Shown piece after piece: positions 17,297 through 25,422 of a stretch of DNA of 64,000 nt (positions are counted from its first letter, which is position 1; every line of letters begins with the position of its first letter). This stretch comes from Kutzneria kofuensis (lineage in GTDB: Bacteria > Actinomycetota > Actinomycetes > Mycobacteriales > Pseudonocardiaceae). The notes beneath the pieces are model-generated. The model ran no database searches. It saw nothing but the letters and a program-made list of their open reading frames with translations, and had not been told where the DNA came from. Location of the stretch: positions 6,202,038 through 6,266,037 of the forward strand of contig NZ_JACHIR010000001.1 of assembly GCF_014203355.1 (NCBI RefSeq). Reading direction: 5' to 3'. The position numbers and the translations under genes were made by a program.

Positions 17297-18190
17297 ATGG
17301 GCCAGGAACCTTGGGGACTGTCCGGTGAACAGTTCCTGGAATGGTATTTCATCGGTCTCGGCTGCGCGGTGGTGCTGGCCGTTGTGATCCGATACCTGCC
17401 GAAATTCTTTGGAGCCGACGGTAATAATGTCTTCCGGCCCAGCGCCGTGGAGATCGGTTTTCTCGCCGGCGGCCCGGATCGCGCGGTCGAGACGGCCGCC
17501 GCCGAGCTGCTGGCGGCCGGCGCGCTGCGGGCCGAGAGCACCGGCCTGCTCCGCGCCACCGGGCACGCCGTGGCGACGAGCGCCGTCGGGTCGCAGGTCC
17601 TGATGCGGGCCGCGGCCAGCCACACGCTCAAGGACATCACCGGCTACCTGCGTAGCCGGTCGGCGCTGTGGAACGTCGGCCACGACCTGGCCGAGCTCGG
17701 GCTGGTGGTGCCGCGGCACATCGCGGCGCGGTTCCGCTTCGGGTCCACCCTGCCGGTGCTGGCGGTGCTGCTCGTGGGCGTCGTCCGCTGGGGAAACGGC
17801 TTCCACCTCGGCCGGCCCATCGGCTTCCTGACCGCCGCGTTGGCCGGGACCATCGTGCTGTTCATCGTCATGCTGAACTTCCGGCGCAACCGGCACCTGC
17901 GCACCTTCGCCGGCGACCGGGCCCTGCGGGAACTGCGCCGCCCGACGCTGCGGGACGCCGCCACCGCCGTCGCCCTCGACGGCGTCGGCAGGTACCCGGA
18001 CGCCCGGATCGCCGCCGCGCTGCAGCGGTCGATCTCGCCGCCGCGCCGACGTCCCACCGGCGTCGGGGCGGCCGCCGGTGGCGGCTTCTTCCTCGGAGGC
18101 GGCGGCTGTGGCGGCGGCGGGGGAGGATGCGGCGGTGGTGGCGGTGGAGGTGGGGGCGGCGGCTGCGGTGGCGGTGGCTGCGGCGGGTGA
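17297..18190 (+). CDS. TIGR04222-type membrane protein with Gly/Cys-rich tail, candidate substrate of the DUF692 enzyme
   Basis: 297 residues from ATG 17297. It has a membrane segment near residues 15-35 (WYFIGLGCAVVLAVVIRYLP) and a soluble domain with GPDRAVETAAAELLAAGALR and ATGHAVATSAVGSQ. Two further hydrophobic spans follow (about 150-200), then RALRELRRPTLRDAATAVALDGVGRYPD. The final 37 residues (261-297) are almost pure glycine with four cysteines (271, 278, 290, 295). This matches the actinobacterial TIGR04222 family, known for low-complexity tails and for lying next to DUF692 genes. The tail is inferred to be modified by the neighbour at 18210. The upstream open frame is not family-like. 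Confidence 0.82.
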   Translation: MGQEPWGLSGEQFLEWYFIGLGCAVVLAVVIRYLPKFFGADGNNVFRPSAVEIGFLAGGPDRAVETAAAELLAAGALRAESTGLLRATGHAVATSAVGSQVLMRAAASHTLKDITGYLRSRSALWNVGHDLAELGLVVPRHIAARFRFGSTLPVLAVLLVGVVRWGNGFHLGRPIGFLTAALAGTIVLFIVMLNFRRNRHLRTFAGDRALRELRRPTLRDAATAVALDGVGRYPDARIAAALQRSISPPRRRPTGVGAAAGGGFFLGGGGCGGGGGGCGGGGGGGGGGGCGGGGCGG

Positions 18191-18209
18191 CGGCGTTCGG
18201 AGGTGACGG

Positions 18210-19022
18210 ATGCGGGCGACATCCTTCCCGCGGCTCGGAGTCGGCATCGGGTGGCGACCGGAGATCGACCTGACCGTCGAGCGGCTACCTGATGTCGACT
18301 TCGTCGAGGTTGTCGCCGAGAACATCGCTCCCGGCGACGTCCCCGAGTCGTTGCGGCTACTCCGGGACCGCGGCGTGCCGGTGCTGCCGCACGGCGTGTC
18401 CCTCTCGCTCGGCGGGGCCGAGCCGCTGGACATGGCCCGCGTCGAGCACCTGGCAGCCGTCGCCGAGGCGTTGGACGCGCCGATGGTCAGCGACCACGTG
18501 TGCTTCGTGCGGGCCGGCGGTCTCGACGCCGGGCACCTGATGCCGTTGCCGCGGACGCGGGACGCCCTGGACGTTCTCGTCGCCAACGTCCAGCAGGCGC
18601 AGCAGACGCTTCCCGTGCCGTTGGCGCTGGAGAACGTCGCAGCGCTCATCGACTGGCCCGGCGCCGAGATGACCGAAGGGCAGTTCCTCGCCGAGCTGGT
18701 CGAGCGCACCGACTGCCGGCTACTCGTCGACGTCGCCAACCTCTACGCCAACGCCCGCAACATCGGCACCGATCCCGCCGAGTTCCTCGCCACGCTGCCG
18801 CTGGAGCGGTTGGCGTACGTGCACGTCGCCGGCGGCGTCGAACGTGACGGCCTCTACCACGACACCCACGCCCACGCGATGCCCGACGCCGTGCTCGGCC
18901 TGCTCGGCGACCTCTGCGCCCGCGTCGACCCACCCGGCGTGCTGCTCGAACGCGACGACGACTACCCGCCCGACGCGGAGCTCGCCGCCGAGCTCGCGGC
19001 CATCCGCGCCGTCCTGGCATGA
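18210..19022 (+). CDS. DUF692 family multinuclear iron-dependent oxidative enzyme (MNIO)
   Basis: 270 residues, a TIM-barrel of the DUF692 family (relatives: MbnB of methanobactin, TglH, bufferin maturases). Likely metal ligands are in register: Glu37 in VAENI, His61 in [11 protein letters not shown], His96 in SDHVCF, Glu141 in ALENV, Asp174 and Asn177 in VDVANLYAN, His205 in YVHVAGG, Asp218 and His220 in HDTHAH, and Glu in [15 protein letters not shown]. Known members oxidatively remodel cysteines in peptides. A strong GGAGGTGA precedes ATG 18210, 19 bases after the Gly/Cys-tailed protein, and the next gene overlaps by ATGA, so the three act together. Confidence 0.93.
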   Translation: MRATSFPRLGVGIGWRPEIDLTVERLPDVDFVEVVAENIAPGDVPESLRLLRDRGVPVLPHGVSLSLGGAEPLDMARVEHLAAVAEALDAPMVSDHVCFVRAGGLDAGHLMPLPRTRDALDVLVANVQQAQQTLPVPLALENVAALIDWPGAEMTEGQFLAELVERTDCRLLVDVANLYANARNIGTDPAEFLATLPLERLAYVHVAGGVERDGLYHDTHAHAMPDAVLGLLGDLCARVDPPGVLLERDDDYPPDAELAAELAAIRAVLA

Positions 19023-19357
19023 GCCGCGACCGCCTCGCCGCCCAGCAGGCCGAGCTGCTCCGCGCCCTGTTGGCCGGCGCCCCCACTCCCGCCGGTTTCG
19101 ACGACGACCGCCTCCATGCCCAGGCCCATGCCCTGCTCGCCAAGCGCAGCCGAGTCACCTGGCACCTGCGCCCGGACCTCGCCGACGATCTCGGCGACCG
19201 CTTCGGCCCGCTGTTCGCGGAATACGCCGCCGCCCACCCGAAGTCCGTCGGTGTGCGGGCTCGCCAGGACGCCGACCGGTTCGGGCTTTGGTTGGTGGAA
19301 AAGGGACATCTGACGCCGCCTCGCCGCCCGTGGTGGCGCGTCGGCCGACGCCCCTGA
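19019..19357 (+). CDS. Small partner protein of the DUF692 enzyme (unknown family)
   Basis: 112 residues, [20 protein letters not shown]... ending [13 protein letters not shown]. It is soluble, helical and basic at its C-terminus. Its overlap with the DUF692 gene (ATGA) points to a stoichiometric partner. DUF692 enzymes usually need a second protein (MbnC or DUF2063-type) that delivers the peptide. The spacing of Leu/Ala helices and the block [22 protein letters not shown] loosely resembles the N-terminal part of DUF2063 proteins. That comparison is by eye and uncertain; the partner role is inference from context. Confidence 0.75.
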   Translation: MSRDRLAAQQAELLRALLAGAPTPAGFDDDRLHAQAHALLAKRSRVTWHLRPDLADDLGDRFGPLFAEYAAAHPKSVGVRARQDADRFGLWLVEKGHLTPPRRPWWRVGRRP

Positions 19358-19365
19358 GGCCTCAG
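19354..19365. terminator. 12-bp palindrome joining two convergent stop codons
   Basis: CTGAGGCCTCAG contains the TGA of the DUF692 partner gene and, on the other strand, the TGA of the EspG-like gene. The two genes converge with a 4-base gap. It may be a minimal bidirectional terminator or coincidence. Confidence 0.3.
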
Positions 19366-20126
19366 CCCAGGCTGTGCAGGATCTCGTGCAGCTTGCTCGT
19401 CACCAGCTGCGGGCCGGCCGGGGCCGCGATCACCCAGCGCTGTCCGGACGCCGTCGTGGTCTGCGTGAGCCAGCGGCCTTCGGCGGTGTCCCGCACGGTG
19501 ATCGGGGTCTCGGCCTGGTGGAGTCGCCCGTCCGCGCCACGGGCGGCCACCCACAGCTGGCTGATGCCCAGCACCGGTTCGTCGAGCAACGCCTTCAGGG
19601 CCCTCACATCGCGCGACTCGGTCTGGCGGCCGAACCCGCGGAACCCTTCCTCGCCGTCGGGACGGGCTGCGGCTCCGGTGAAGTCGGCCTCGGACACGTT
19701 GATCGACCGGCCGTGGGCGGGCGGCACCGCCGGGAGCTGCGCGACCACCGCCTCAGCCACCTCATCGGGGCGCACCGGCGACAGCCAGGCCGCCTCGCCC
19801 GAGCGGACCACCAGCGCGGCCTCCCCGCCGCCGGCCGCGGCCAGCACCCCCGACGTCCGCTGCGGCGTGCTGATCCAGCCGAAAACCTCCACCTCCGGCC
19901 GGGTCAGCGCCTGGAAGGTCGCCCGCACGTCGGCCGACACGCCACCGCCGGCGAGCAGACCCCGCCCCGCCAGCTCGGCCAACACCTGCCGATCGGCCTC
20001 GCGGCGGGTGTCGTCGTCCATCCACTCCACAGTGGACACCAGCACGGACGGCATGCGGTCATGGCCTTCCCAGCGCCAGAACGCCTTCAGCGCGTCCATG
20101 GACAGCTCGACGCGCTCTCTCAGCAC
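19362..20126 (-). CDS. ESX secretion-associated protein, EspG family
   Basis: 254 residues, MLRERVELSMDALKAFWRWEGHDRMPSVL..., with two related alpha/beta halves. The pattern fits EspG, the cytosolic chaperone that binds the tip of PE/PPE-type substrates and hands them to the ESX (type VII) secretion machine. It is the last gene of a cassette with a PPE-like protein, a DUF3558 lipoprotein and a small helical protein, all on the same strand. GTG 20126 is used, with GGGGGTT a few bases upstream. No EccC, EccD or other core ESX component is in the window. Confidence 0.85.
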   Translation of the reverse strand: MLRERVELSMDALKAFWRWEGHDRMPSVLVSTVEWMDDDTRREADRQVLAELAGRGLLAGGGVSADVRATFQALTRPEVEVFGWISTPQRTSGVLAAAGGGEAALVVRSGEAAWLSPVRPDEVAEAVVAQLPAVPPAHGRSINVSEADFTGAAARPDGEEGFRGFGRQTESRDVRALKALLDEPVLGISQLWVAARGADGRLHQAETPITVRDTAEGRWLTQTTTASGQRWVIAAPAGPQLVTSKLHEILHSLG

Positions 20127-20158
20127 GCCAACCCCCAGTTGTTCGGATCCTTCGGTCG

Positions 20159-21409
20159 TCAGTCCAGCCCGATCACCGGTGGTGTGGTGCGGGGCAGTTC
20201 GCCGATGAGCTCGTCGGAGTAGTCGTCCTCGAGGTAGGCCGCCGACGTGTGCTCCTGGTCCTCCTCCTTGCGTCCGCCCCGACCGGCCGCGCCGGCCATG
20301 CCACCGGCGCCCGGTGCTCCGGGCGCGCCCGCCCGCCCCGTCGCCAGCGCGGCGCCCGGGCTGCTCGCGCCGGAGGCACCCGCGCCGGCACGGGCACCGG
20401 GACCCGCCTGGCGTTCCGCCGCGTTCACGCCGGCCGTACCGGCCATGCCGCCGGCTCGGAGGCCTCGCGCCCCACCACTGGCCGTGCCCCCACCGGCCGT
20501 GCCGCCGTCGAACCCGCCGCCTCCACCGAATGGTGCGCCGACCGCACCGGGGAAGCCGTCACCGCCGAAGCCCCAGCTTTGGCCGCCGCCACCGGGCGGC
20601 GTGGGCCAGCCGCCGGCGCCGGGCGCGGACGGGCCGCCTTGCCAGCCCTGGGTGTTCGTCGGCCCGGTCCCGTAACCCGGCGTGCCCGGCCCCGGCAGCC
20701 CGCCGGTTCCCGGTCCCGGGGTGCCGCTGCCGGACGGCGTATACGCGGACGTGTCAGGACCACCGCCGTAGTGGGACACAGGGTGGTGCGGGCCGCCCGT
20801 GCTGCCGGGGCCGGTGATCCCGCCGGGGCCGCCCGGTCCGGGGTCACCGGGCCCGGGCTGCGCCGGGGCCAGGGCGATGTCCGAGCCCGATCCGCTCGGG
20901 TCGCCGTACTCCTGCGGCATGTTGGACTGGTTATACGAGCTGGCGTTGGCGTAGCCGGTGTACGCCGTGACGTTCGCGTTGGCCTTCTCCGACCAGTCCT
21001 GCACCTTGTTGAGGTAGCCGCCGCCGGTGAACAGGCTGACGCCACTGGCGTCGCTGAGCATGTCCCCGAACGACGCCGACGGCGGTTCGTTGGGCACGTC
21101 GTGCACGCTCGTCTTGGCCACCCCGAACGAGTGGGTCTGAGCACCCATCAGCTCCTGATGGGTGCTCAGCGCCCGCTGCCCGTCCCGGAACGCCTGCAGC
21201 AGCGGCGCCGCGCCCGCCTGCGCCGCCTCCGACGCGTCCCCCGTCCACGCGGAGCCCATCTTCATGACCAGCGACATCGCCTGGCTCTCGCGCTCCTGGT
21301 GGGACTGCGCCAGCGACGCCGAGGCAGCCCGCGCATCTTGGAAACTGCCTGTGCCAGGCCCTTGCGTCAGGGCGTGGTGGATGTCCCCCGGCCCAAGTCT
21401 GCCCATCAC
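20159..21409 (-). CDS. PPE/WXG-like ESX substrate with Gly/Pro-rich C-terminus
   Basis: 416 residues. The N-terminal helical region (about 1-150: DARAASASLAQSHQERESQAMSL, then MGSAWTGDASEAAQAG with a WxG-type WTG turn) resembles the PPE-like domain of Pseudonocardiales. Residues about 165-385 are low-complexity Gly/Pro/Ala with Trp and Gln, and the tail is acidic (YLEDDYSDELIGELP). It is probably an ESX-exported or envelope protein recognised by the EspG gene that follows. Its GTG start overlaps the stop of the lipoprotein gene. Confidence 0.78.
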   Translation of the reverse strand: MMGRLGPGDIHHALTQGPGTGSFQDARAASASLAQSHQERESQAMSLVMKMGSAWTGDASEAAQAGAAPLLQAFRDGQRALSTHQELMGAQTHSFGVAKTSVHDVPNEPPSASFGDMLSDASGVSLFTGGGYLNKVQDWSEKANANVTAYTGYANASSYNQSNMPQEYGDPSGSGSDIALAPAQPGPGDPGPGGPGGITGPGSTGGPHHPVSHYGGGPDTSAYTPSGSGTPGPGTGGLPGPGTPGYGTGPTNTQGWQGGPSAPGAGGWPTPPGGGGQSWGFGGDGFPGAVGAPFGGGGGFDGGTAGGGTASGGARGLRAGGMAGTAGVNAAERQAGPGARAGAGASGASSPGAALATGRAGAPGAPGAGGMAGAAGRGGRKEEDQEHTSAAYLEDDYSDELIGELPRTTPPVIGLD

Positions 21410-22047
21410 GACCCCGCTTTCAGATTGGTCATCACCATGTCGGTGACCTTCTTGGCGATCGCGCAGGGATCAGACTGCTGCGGTGTGACTGACATTTCGA
21501 TTCCAACGGTGAACTGAAGCGTGTCGCTGACGCCGACCGCCAGTCCGCAGCCGGCGTTCGAGGTTTCCTTCCGGGTGTCGTACTGGGAATACAGCACGGC
21601 GGGGTATCCCTGAAATGGGTCGATCGGCTCGAAGTAGCCGCCATTCTTCTTAAGCGACTCGGCCTGGACGTAGAGTGAGCTCAAGCCGCCCTTGCTCCCT
21701 GTGATGAAGCCGACGCCGATCGTCATGAGGGACGGGATCGTCGAAGTATCCGACCAATTGCAACCAGGGCCTGTCGGGTCAGTGCTCAGTTTTCCGGTGG
21801 CCACGATTCCAAGGGATGAAATCTGTGCTGGAGTCAATACCCCGCACGGTGCAGCCTGTGCATGTGACGTGTCGAGCGGGTTCGCCACGTGTGGAGCTCC
21901 GGAGGGCAACTTGCCGTCGGCCGATACGGCGCTGGTCTGCGGTGCTGGCGTGCCACCGACCGACGGTGGCGTCGAGCAGGCGGCCGTGACCACCGCAAGC
22001 GCTGCCGCCGTGGCGGCGAAGCCGATCTTCAACGTGTGGTGACGCAC
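21406..22047 (-). CDS. DUF3558 family lipoprotein
   Basis: 213 residues from GTG 22047 (GAGG 8 bases upstream). A signal peptide VRHHTLKIGFAATAAALAVV ends in the lipobox VTAACS, so the protein should be lipid-anchored outside the cell. The rest (PCGVLTPAQISSLGI, GCNWSD, LFT-type strands, DPCAIAKKVTDMVM) matches the actinobacterial DUF3558 family, often found beside ESX-type genes. Function is unknown. A longer in-frame start at 22104 lacks the signal at its N-terminus and is less likely. Confidence 0.85.
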   Translation of the reverse strand: MRHHTLKIGFAATAAALAVVTAACSTPPSVGGTPAPQTSAVSADGKLPSGAPHVANPLDTSHAQAAPCGVLTPAQISSLGIVATGKLSTDPTGPGCNWSDTSTIPSLMTIGVGFITGSKGGLSSLYVQAESLKKNGGYFEPIDPFQGYPAVLYSQYDTRKETSNAGCGLAVGVSDTLQFTVGIEMSVTPQQSDPCAIAKKVTDMVMTNLKAGS

Positions 22048-22057
22048 TGGCAATTCC

Positions 22058-22483
22058 TCACGCCTTCTTGAGGTGGTCGGCACCGGCCTGGTCGGCTTCC
22101 GCATGACCGTCTCGCACCGCCGTCAACTTTCTGATGTAGTCGGACACGAAGTCCTGCTGAGCCTGGTTGGCCTTTATGTATGCGGTGCCAGAAGCGTTCG
22201 CCGCATTGACAAAGGCTTGACCGGCCTGGTCGAGCGGACTTCCGGCGGCGGTGAGGCCGACCATGCGTCTGCCCTTGACGGCATCCTCGCGCAGTTGAGC
22301 GAGCAGGCCGCTCCACTGTTTGATGGCGTCGTTGATCTGGTCCACGTCCATGGTGAACTTGCCGCCCGAGGGCGGCAGCCCGCCGAAGACGTGCTTGGCG
22401 AGGTCCTGGATCGCCTCGCTGCGGCTCGCGCCCTTCACTACGTTCGGCGGCGTTTGCGCCTGCCCGGCTGCCTGGTCGCCCAT
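22058..22483 (-). CDS. Small helical WXG100-like protein of the ESX cassette
   Basis: 141 residues, MGDQAAGQAQTPPNVVKGAS..., mostly two long helices (MDVDQINDAIKQWSGLLAQLREDAVKG and AGQAFVNAANASGTAYIKANQAQQDFVSDYIRKLTAV) around a short break. This is the architecture of WXG100/ESX substrates, although no exact WxG is present (QWSG is the closest). It is the first gene of the cassette that leads to the lipoprotein, PPE-like and EspG genes. Its family assignment is uncertain. Confidence 0.7.
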   Translation of the reverse strand: MGDQAAGQAQTPPNVVKGASRSEAIQDLAKHVFGGLPPSGGKFTMDVDQINDAIKQWSGLLAQLREDAVKGRRMVGLTAAGSPLDQAGQAFVNAANASGTAYIKANQAQQDFVSDYIRKLTAVRDGHAEADQAGADHLKKA

Positions 22484-22730
22484 GGCGTCTCGTGCCTTCT
22501 TCCCCTCGTGCCCGCGGCACCCTACGAACTGACGGTGGCGACGACTCGCCGGCCACCCTCACTTCGACGCCGCCCACCGCCGAGCCGTTCCCCTCGGTGG
22601 TGACGCAGCGCCGCTCGATGGTAGCGGTCCGCACACGGGCCGGGGGTGGGGTTGAGGCGCGATATCACCCGGGTGGGCCGCCGCCATCGCCAGGGGAGCG
22701 CCGAAAGAGCGCGCAGATACGAGACGAACT
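22484..22730. other. Gene-free gap upstream of the ESX cassette
   Basis: This 247-bp stretch between the start of the cassette and the end of the MaoC gene should hold the cassette promoter. I see no protein-like frame, tRNA or strong hairpin in it. Confidence 0.5.
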
Positions 22731-23561
22731 TCACCGAGGACCGGCCAGCTCCAACCGGCCGTTGTCGATGACCACGGTGCCGGCGGCGGTGCTGGTGCGG
22801 AAGGCGACGCCGGAGTGCTCCTGCCACGCGTCGACGACCAGCACATCGCCGGGAATGACCGGCGCGGTGAAGCGGCCGGTCATGCCGGTGACGCGGTGGG
22901 CGTCGCCGTCGGCGAAGGCGCCGATGAGCAGGCGGCAGGTGATGCCGTACGTGCACAAGCCGTGCAGGATCGGCCGCTTCAAACCACCCTGAGCGGCGTA
23001 GACGGGGTCGCTGTGCAAGCGATTGCGGTCGCCGGACAAACGGTAGATCAGGGCCTGGTTGGTTGCGGTGGCGAACTCCAGGCGCCGGTCGGGTTCCCGG
23101 GAGGGCATCGCCGAGCGGGAGGAAGTGCCGCGAGAGCCGCCGAAACCGCCTTCGCCACGGAGGAAAGCCGACGAGACGGCGGAGAACAAAGGCCCGGAAG
23201 CGTCTGCGGCGTCGACGCGGCTGACGACGAGAGCGCCGGAGCCCTTGTCGAAGATGTCGGTGACCTGGCGGCGAACCTCGACGGAGCCGGCCACCGGAAA
23301 CGGCCGGTGCAGGGTCAGCGACTGCTCGGCGTGCAGGACCCGCGTCTTGTCGACGTCGCCGAAGATCTGCTCGGGCTCGGTGAAATGGGTCAGCGCCAGC
23401 GCCATCGTCGGCAACGCCTGCTGATCAACCCCCGACGAGTTCTCGGTGGCGAAGGCGAGTTCGGAGGCGCCGACGCCGACGGCGTAGCGCAGGGCGTCGT
23501 CGGAGGTCCAGGACTTGCGCCACGGGCCATCGACGACGCCCAGGATGCCGAAGTCGATCAC
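22731..23561 (-). CDS. MaoC-type enoyl-CoA (R-specific) hydratase, double hotdog
   Basis: 276 residues from GTG 23561, which overlaps the stop of the acyl-CoA dehydrogenase (GTGA). The N-terminal half (RYAVGVGASELAFATE...) is a degenerate hotdog. The C-terminal half carries the hydratase motif with YRLSGDRNRLHSDPVYA (catalytic Asp/His) and PILHGLCTYGITCRLL. It hydrates enoyl-CoA thioesters. Coupled to the dehydrogenase, it would give the first two steps of degradation of a particular acyl-CoA. The longer frame upstream is only shadow. Confidence 0.88.
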   Translation of the reverse strand: MIDFGILGVVDGPWRKSWTSDDALRYAVGVGASELAFATENSSGVDQQALPTMALALTHFTEPEQIFGDVDKTRVLHAEQSLTLHRPFPVAGSVEVRRQVTDIFDKGSGALVVSRVDAADASGPLFSAVSSAFLRGEGGFGGSRGTSSRSAMPSREPDRRLEFATATNQALIYRLSGDRNRLHSDPVYAAQGGLKRPILHGLCTYGITCRLLIGAFADGDAHRVTGMTGRFTAPVIPGDVLVVDAWQEHSGVAFRTSTAAGTVVIDNGRLELAGPR

Positions 23562-24727
23562 CCGAGGTAGCCGCCGACCTTGGCGTGGCCCTTCAACAGG
23601 TTGCGAGCGATGGTGCGGCGCTGGATCTCGTCGGTGCCCTCGTAGATGCGCAGCAGCCGCAGCTCCCGGTACCAGCGCTCGACGGGCAGCTCCCGGGTGT
23701 AGCCCATGCCGCCGTGGATCTGCAGCACCCGGTCGACGATCTCGTTGGCCTTCACGCCGCCGTACAGCTTGGCCATGGACTGCGCCTGCCGCGAGTCGAC
23801 GCCCTGGTCGACCTGCCACGCGGCGTGCAGCACGAGCCAGCGCAGCGCCTCGATCTCCACGGCGGAGTCGGCGATCATCCACTGGATGGCCTGCCGCTCG
23901 GCGATGGGCTGCCCGAAGGTGACCCGGGTCTTGCTCTGCTCGATGGCCATCTCGACCAGCCGCTCGGTCGCGCCGATGGCCCGCGCCGGCAGCAGGTAGC
24001 GGCCCTGGCCGATCCACTGCATGGCCAGCCGGAAGCCCTGCCCGACCTCGCCGAGGATGTTCTCCTCGGGCACGCGCACGTTGTCGAAGATCAGCGACGC
24101 CGGGCCCCACTCGCCCATGGTGTCGATGGGCTCGGACTTCCAGCCCATGTCACGGTCGGCGAGGAAGCAGGTGACGCCGCCGTCGGCGCCTTTCTCCTTG
24201 TCCGTCACGGCGAAGACCATCACGAAGTCGGCCTCGTTGCCGCCGGTGATGAACGTCTTCTCGCCGTTGATCACCCACTCCGCGCCCTCCTTGCGGGCCG
24301 AGGTGCGGATGTTGCGGGCGTCCGAGCCGGCGCCGGGCTCGGTGATCGCGAAGCACGACTTGCGGTCGCCGGCGATGGTCGGGATCAGGTACCGCTCCCG
24401 CTGCTCCTCGTTGGCGTGGAACAGAATGTTGTCGGCCTTGCCGCCCAGGTAGAACGGCACGAACGAGCGCCCCAGCTCGGCCTCGATCAGCGCGGCGGTG
24501 ACCGCGTCCATGCCCATGCCGCCGTACTCCTGCGGCGTCAGCACGCCCCAGAAGCCGGCCTCCTTGGCCTTGAGCTGCAGGGCACGGGACTCCTCGGCGG
24601 TGAAACCCCGCTGGCCGGCGCGTTCCCGGCGCAGCACCTCGGGCTCGAGCGGCATGACCTCCTTGCGCACGAAGGTGCGCACCCAGTCCCTGATCTCCCG
24701 CTGCTCGTCGCTGAGTGAGAAGTCCAC
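23558..24727 (-). CDS. Acyl-CoA dehydrogenase
   Basis: 389 residues from GTG 24727 (AAGGGA about 9 bases upstream), VDFSLSDEQREIRDWVRTFV. Conserved blocks are CFAITEPGAGSDARNIRT (FAD contact), GEKTFITGG, TFGQPIAERQAIQWMIAD, LQIHGGMGYTRELPVERWYRE and RIYEGTDEIQRRTIARNLL (catalytic Glu in YEGT). It oxidises acyl-CoA to trans-2-enoyl-CoA using FAD and ETF. It is first in an operon with the MaoC hydratase and is divergent from a TetR gene. Confidence 0.94.
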   Translation of the reverse strand: MDFSLSDEQREIRDWVRTFVRKEVMPLEPEVLRRERAGQRGFTAEESRALQLKAKEAGFWGVLTPQEYGGMGMDAVTAALIEAELGRSFVPFYLGGKADNILFHANEEQRERYLIPTIAGDRKSCFAITEPGAGSDARNIRTSARKEGAEWVINGEKTFITGGNEADFVMVFAVTDKEKGADGGVTCFLADRDMGWKSEPIDTMGEWGPASLIFDNVRVPEENILGEVGQGFRLAMQWIGQGRYLLPARAIGATERLVEMAIEQSKTRVTFGQPIAERQAIQWMIADSAVEIEALRWLVLHAAWQVDQGVDSRQAQSMAKLYGGVKANEIVDRVLQIHGGMGYTRELPVERWYRELRLLRIYEGTDEIQRRTIARNLLKGHAKVGGYLG

Positions 24728-24743
24728 CGCGAGTCCCTTCCCG

Positions 24744-24764
24744 ACTAAACCGAACGCTGTTAGT
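24744..24764. promoter_or_regulatory. Inverted repeat between acyl-CoA dehydrogenase and TetR
   Basis: ACTAA (24744-24748) and TTAGT (24760-24764) form a spaced inverted repeat in the 62-bp divergent gap. The geometry suits a TetR dimer, so it is the probable operator for the adjacent regulator. Confidence 0.45.
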
Positions 24765-24789
24765 TTTAATGTACGCGCAGGAGGTGCCG

Positions 24790-25410
24790 ATGCCAAGACC
24801 ACACACCCCGATCCTCAGCCCGGCGCGGATCCGGACCACCGCGCTGGCGCTGGTCGACCGCGACGGCCTGGAGGCGCTGTCGATGCGCAAGCTGGCGGCC
24901 GAGCTCGGTGTCCAGGCCGCGTCCCTGTACAGCCACGTGGCGACGAAGGAGGACCTGCTCAACGACGTCGCCAACGAGATCATCGGCCGGGTCGACGTCG
25001 GCGGCTTCGACGACGGCTGGCGTCCGGGCCTGATCCGCTGGGCGCGGTCCTACCGGGCCGTGCTGGCCGAGCACCCCAACATGGTTCCCTTCGTCGCCCG
25101 CGGCCCCGCCCGGCGCGAGTCCTCGCTGCGGATGGCCGACGCCGTGCACGGCGGCCTCGTCGGCGCCGGCTGGCCGCCGCGCGAGGCGACGATGATCGGC
25201 GCGGCGGTGAAGTACATCGTGATCGGCGCGGCGACGAGCTCCTTCGCCGCCGGCTTCTCCGACGACGCCCAGCTGTACGTGGAGCGCTACCCGCACCTGA
25301 ACCAGGCGCACCTGCTGCGGCAGCACGCCGAGGAGGTGGACGAGGACAGCTTCGAGCTGGCCCTGGAGGCGTTGCTCGCGACATTGGACGCGAAACACGC
25401 CGCCCTGTGA
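24790..25410 (+). CDS. TetR-family transcriptional regulator
   Basis: 206 residues from ATG 24790 (GGAGG 6 bases upstream). The N-terminal helix-turn-helix is RIRTTALALVDRDGLEALSMRKLAAELGVQAASLYSHVATKEDLLNDV. The C-terminal domain resembles the TetR_C (tetracycline-repressor-like) group: RSYRAVLAEHPNMVPFVARGP and GFSDDAQLYVERYPHL. It is divergent from the acyl-CoA dehydrogenase-hydratase operon, which it probably represses until an acyl-CoA or related ligand binds. Confidence 0.9.
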   Translation: MPRPHTPILSPARIRTTALALVDRDGLEALSMRKLAAELGVQAASLYSHVATKEDLLNDVANEIIGRVDVGGFDDGWRPGLIRWARSYRAVLAEHPNMVPFVARGPARRESSLRMADAVHGGLVGAGWPPREATMIGAAVKYIVIGAATSSFAAGFSDDAQLYVERYPHLNQAHLLRQHAEEVDEDSFELALEALLATLDAKHAAL

Positions 25411-25422
25411 GATCGTGCTGCC

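Noticed and set aside
18080-18190. Short tandem GGC/GGT repeats that could suggest a microsatellite or CRISPR-like array
   Set aside because: The repeats are glycine codons of the membrane protein tail. There are no spacers or fixed-length units.
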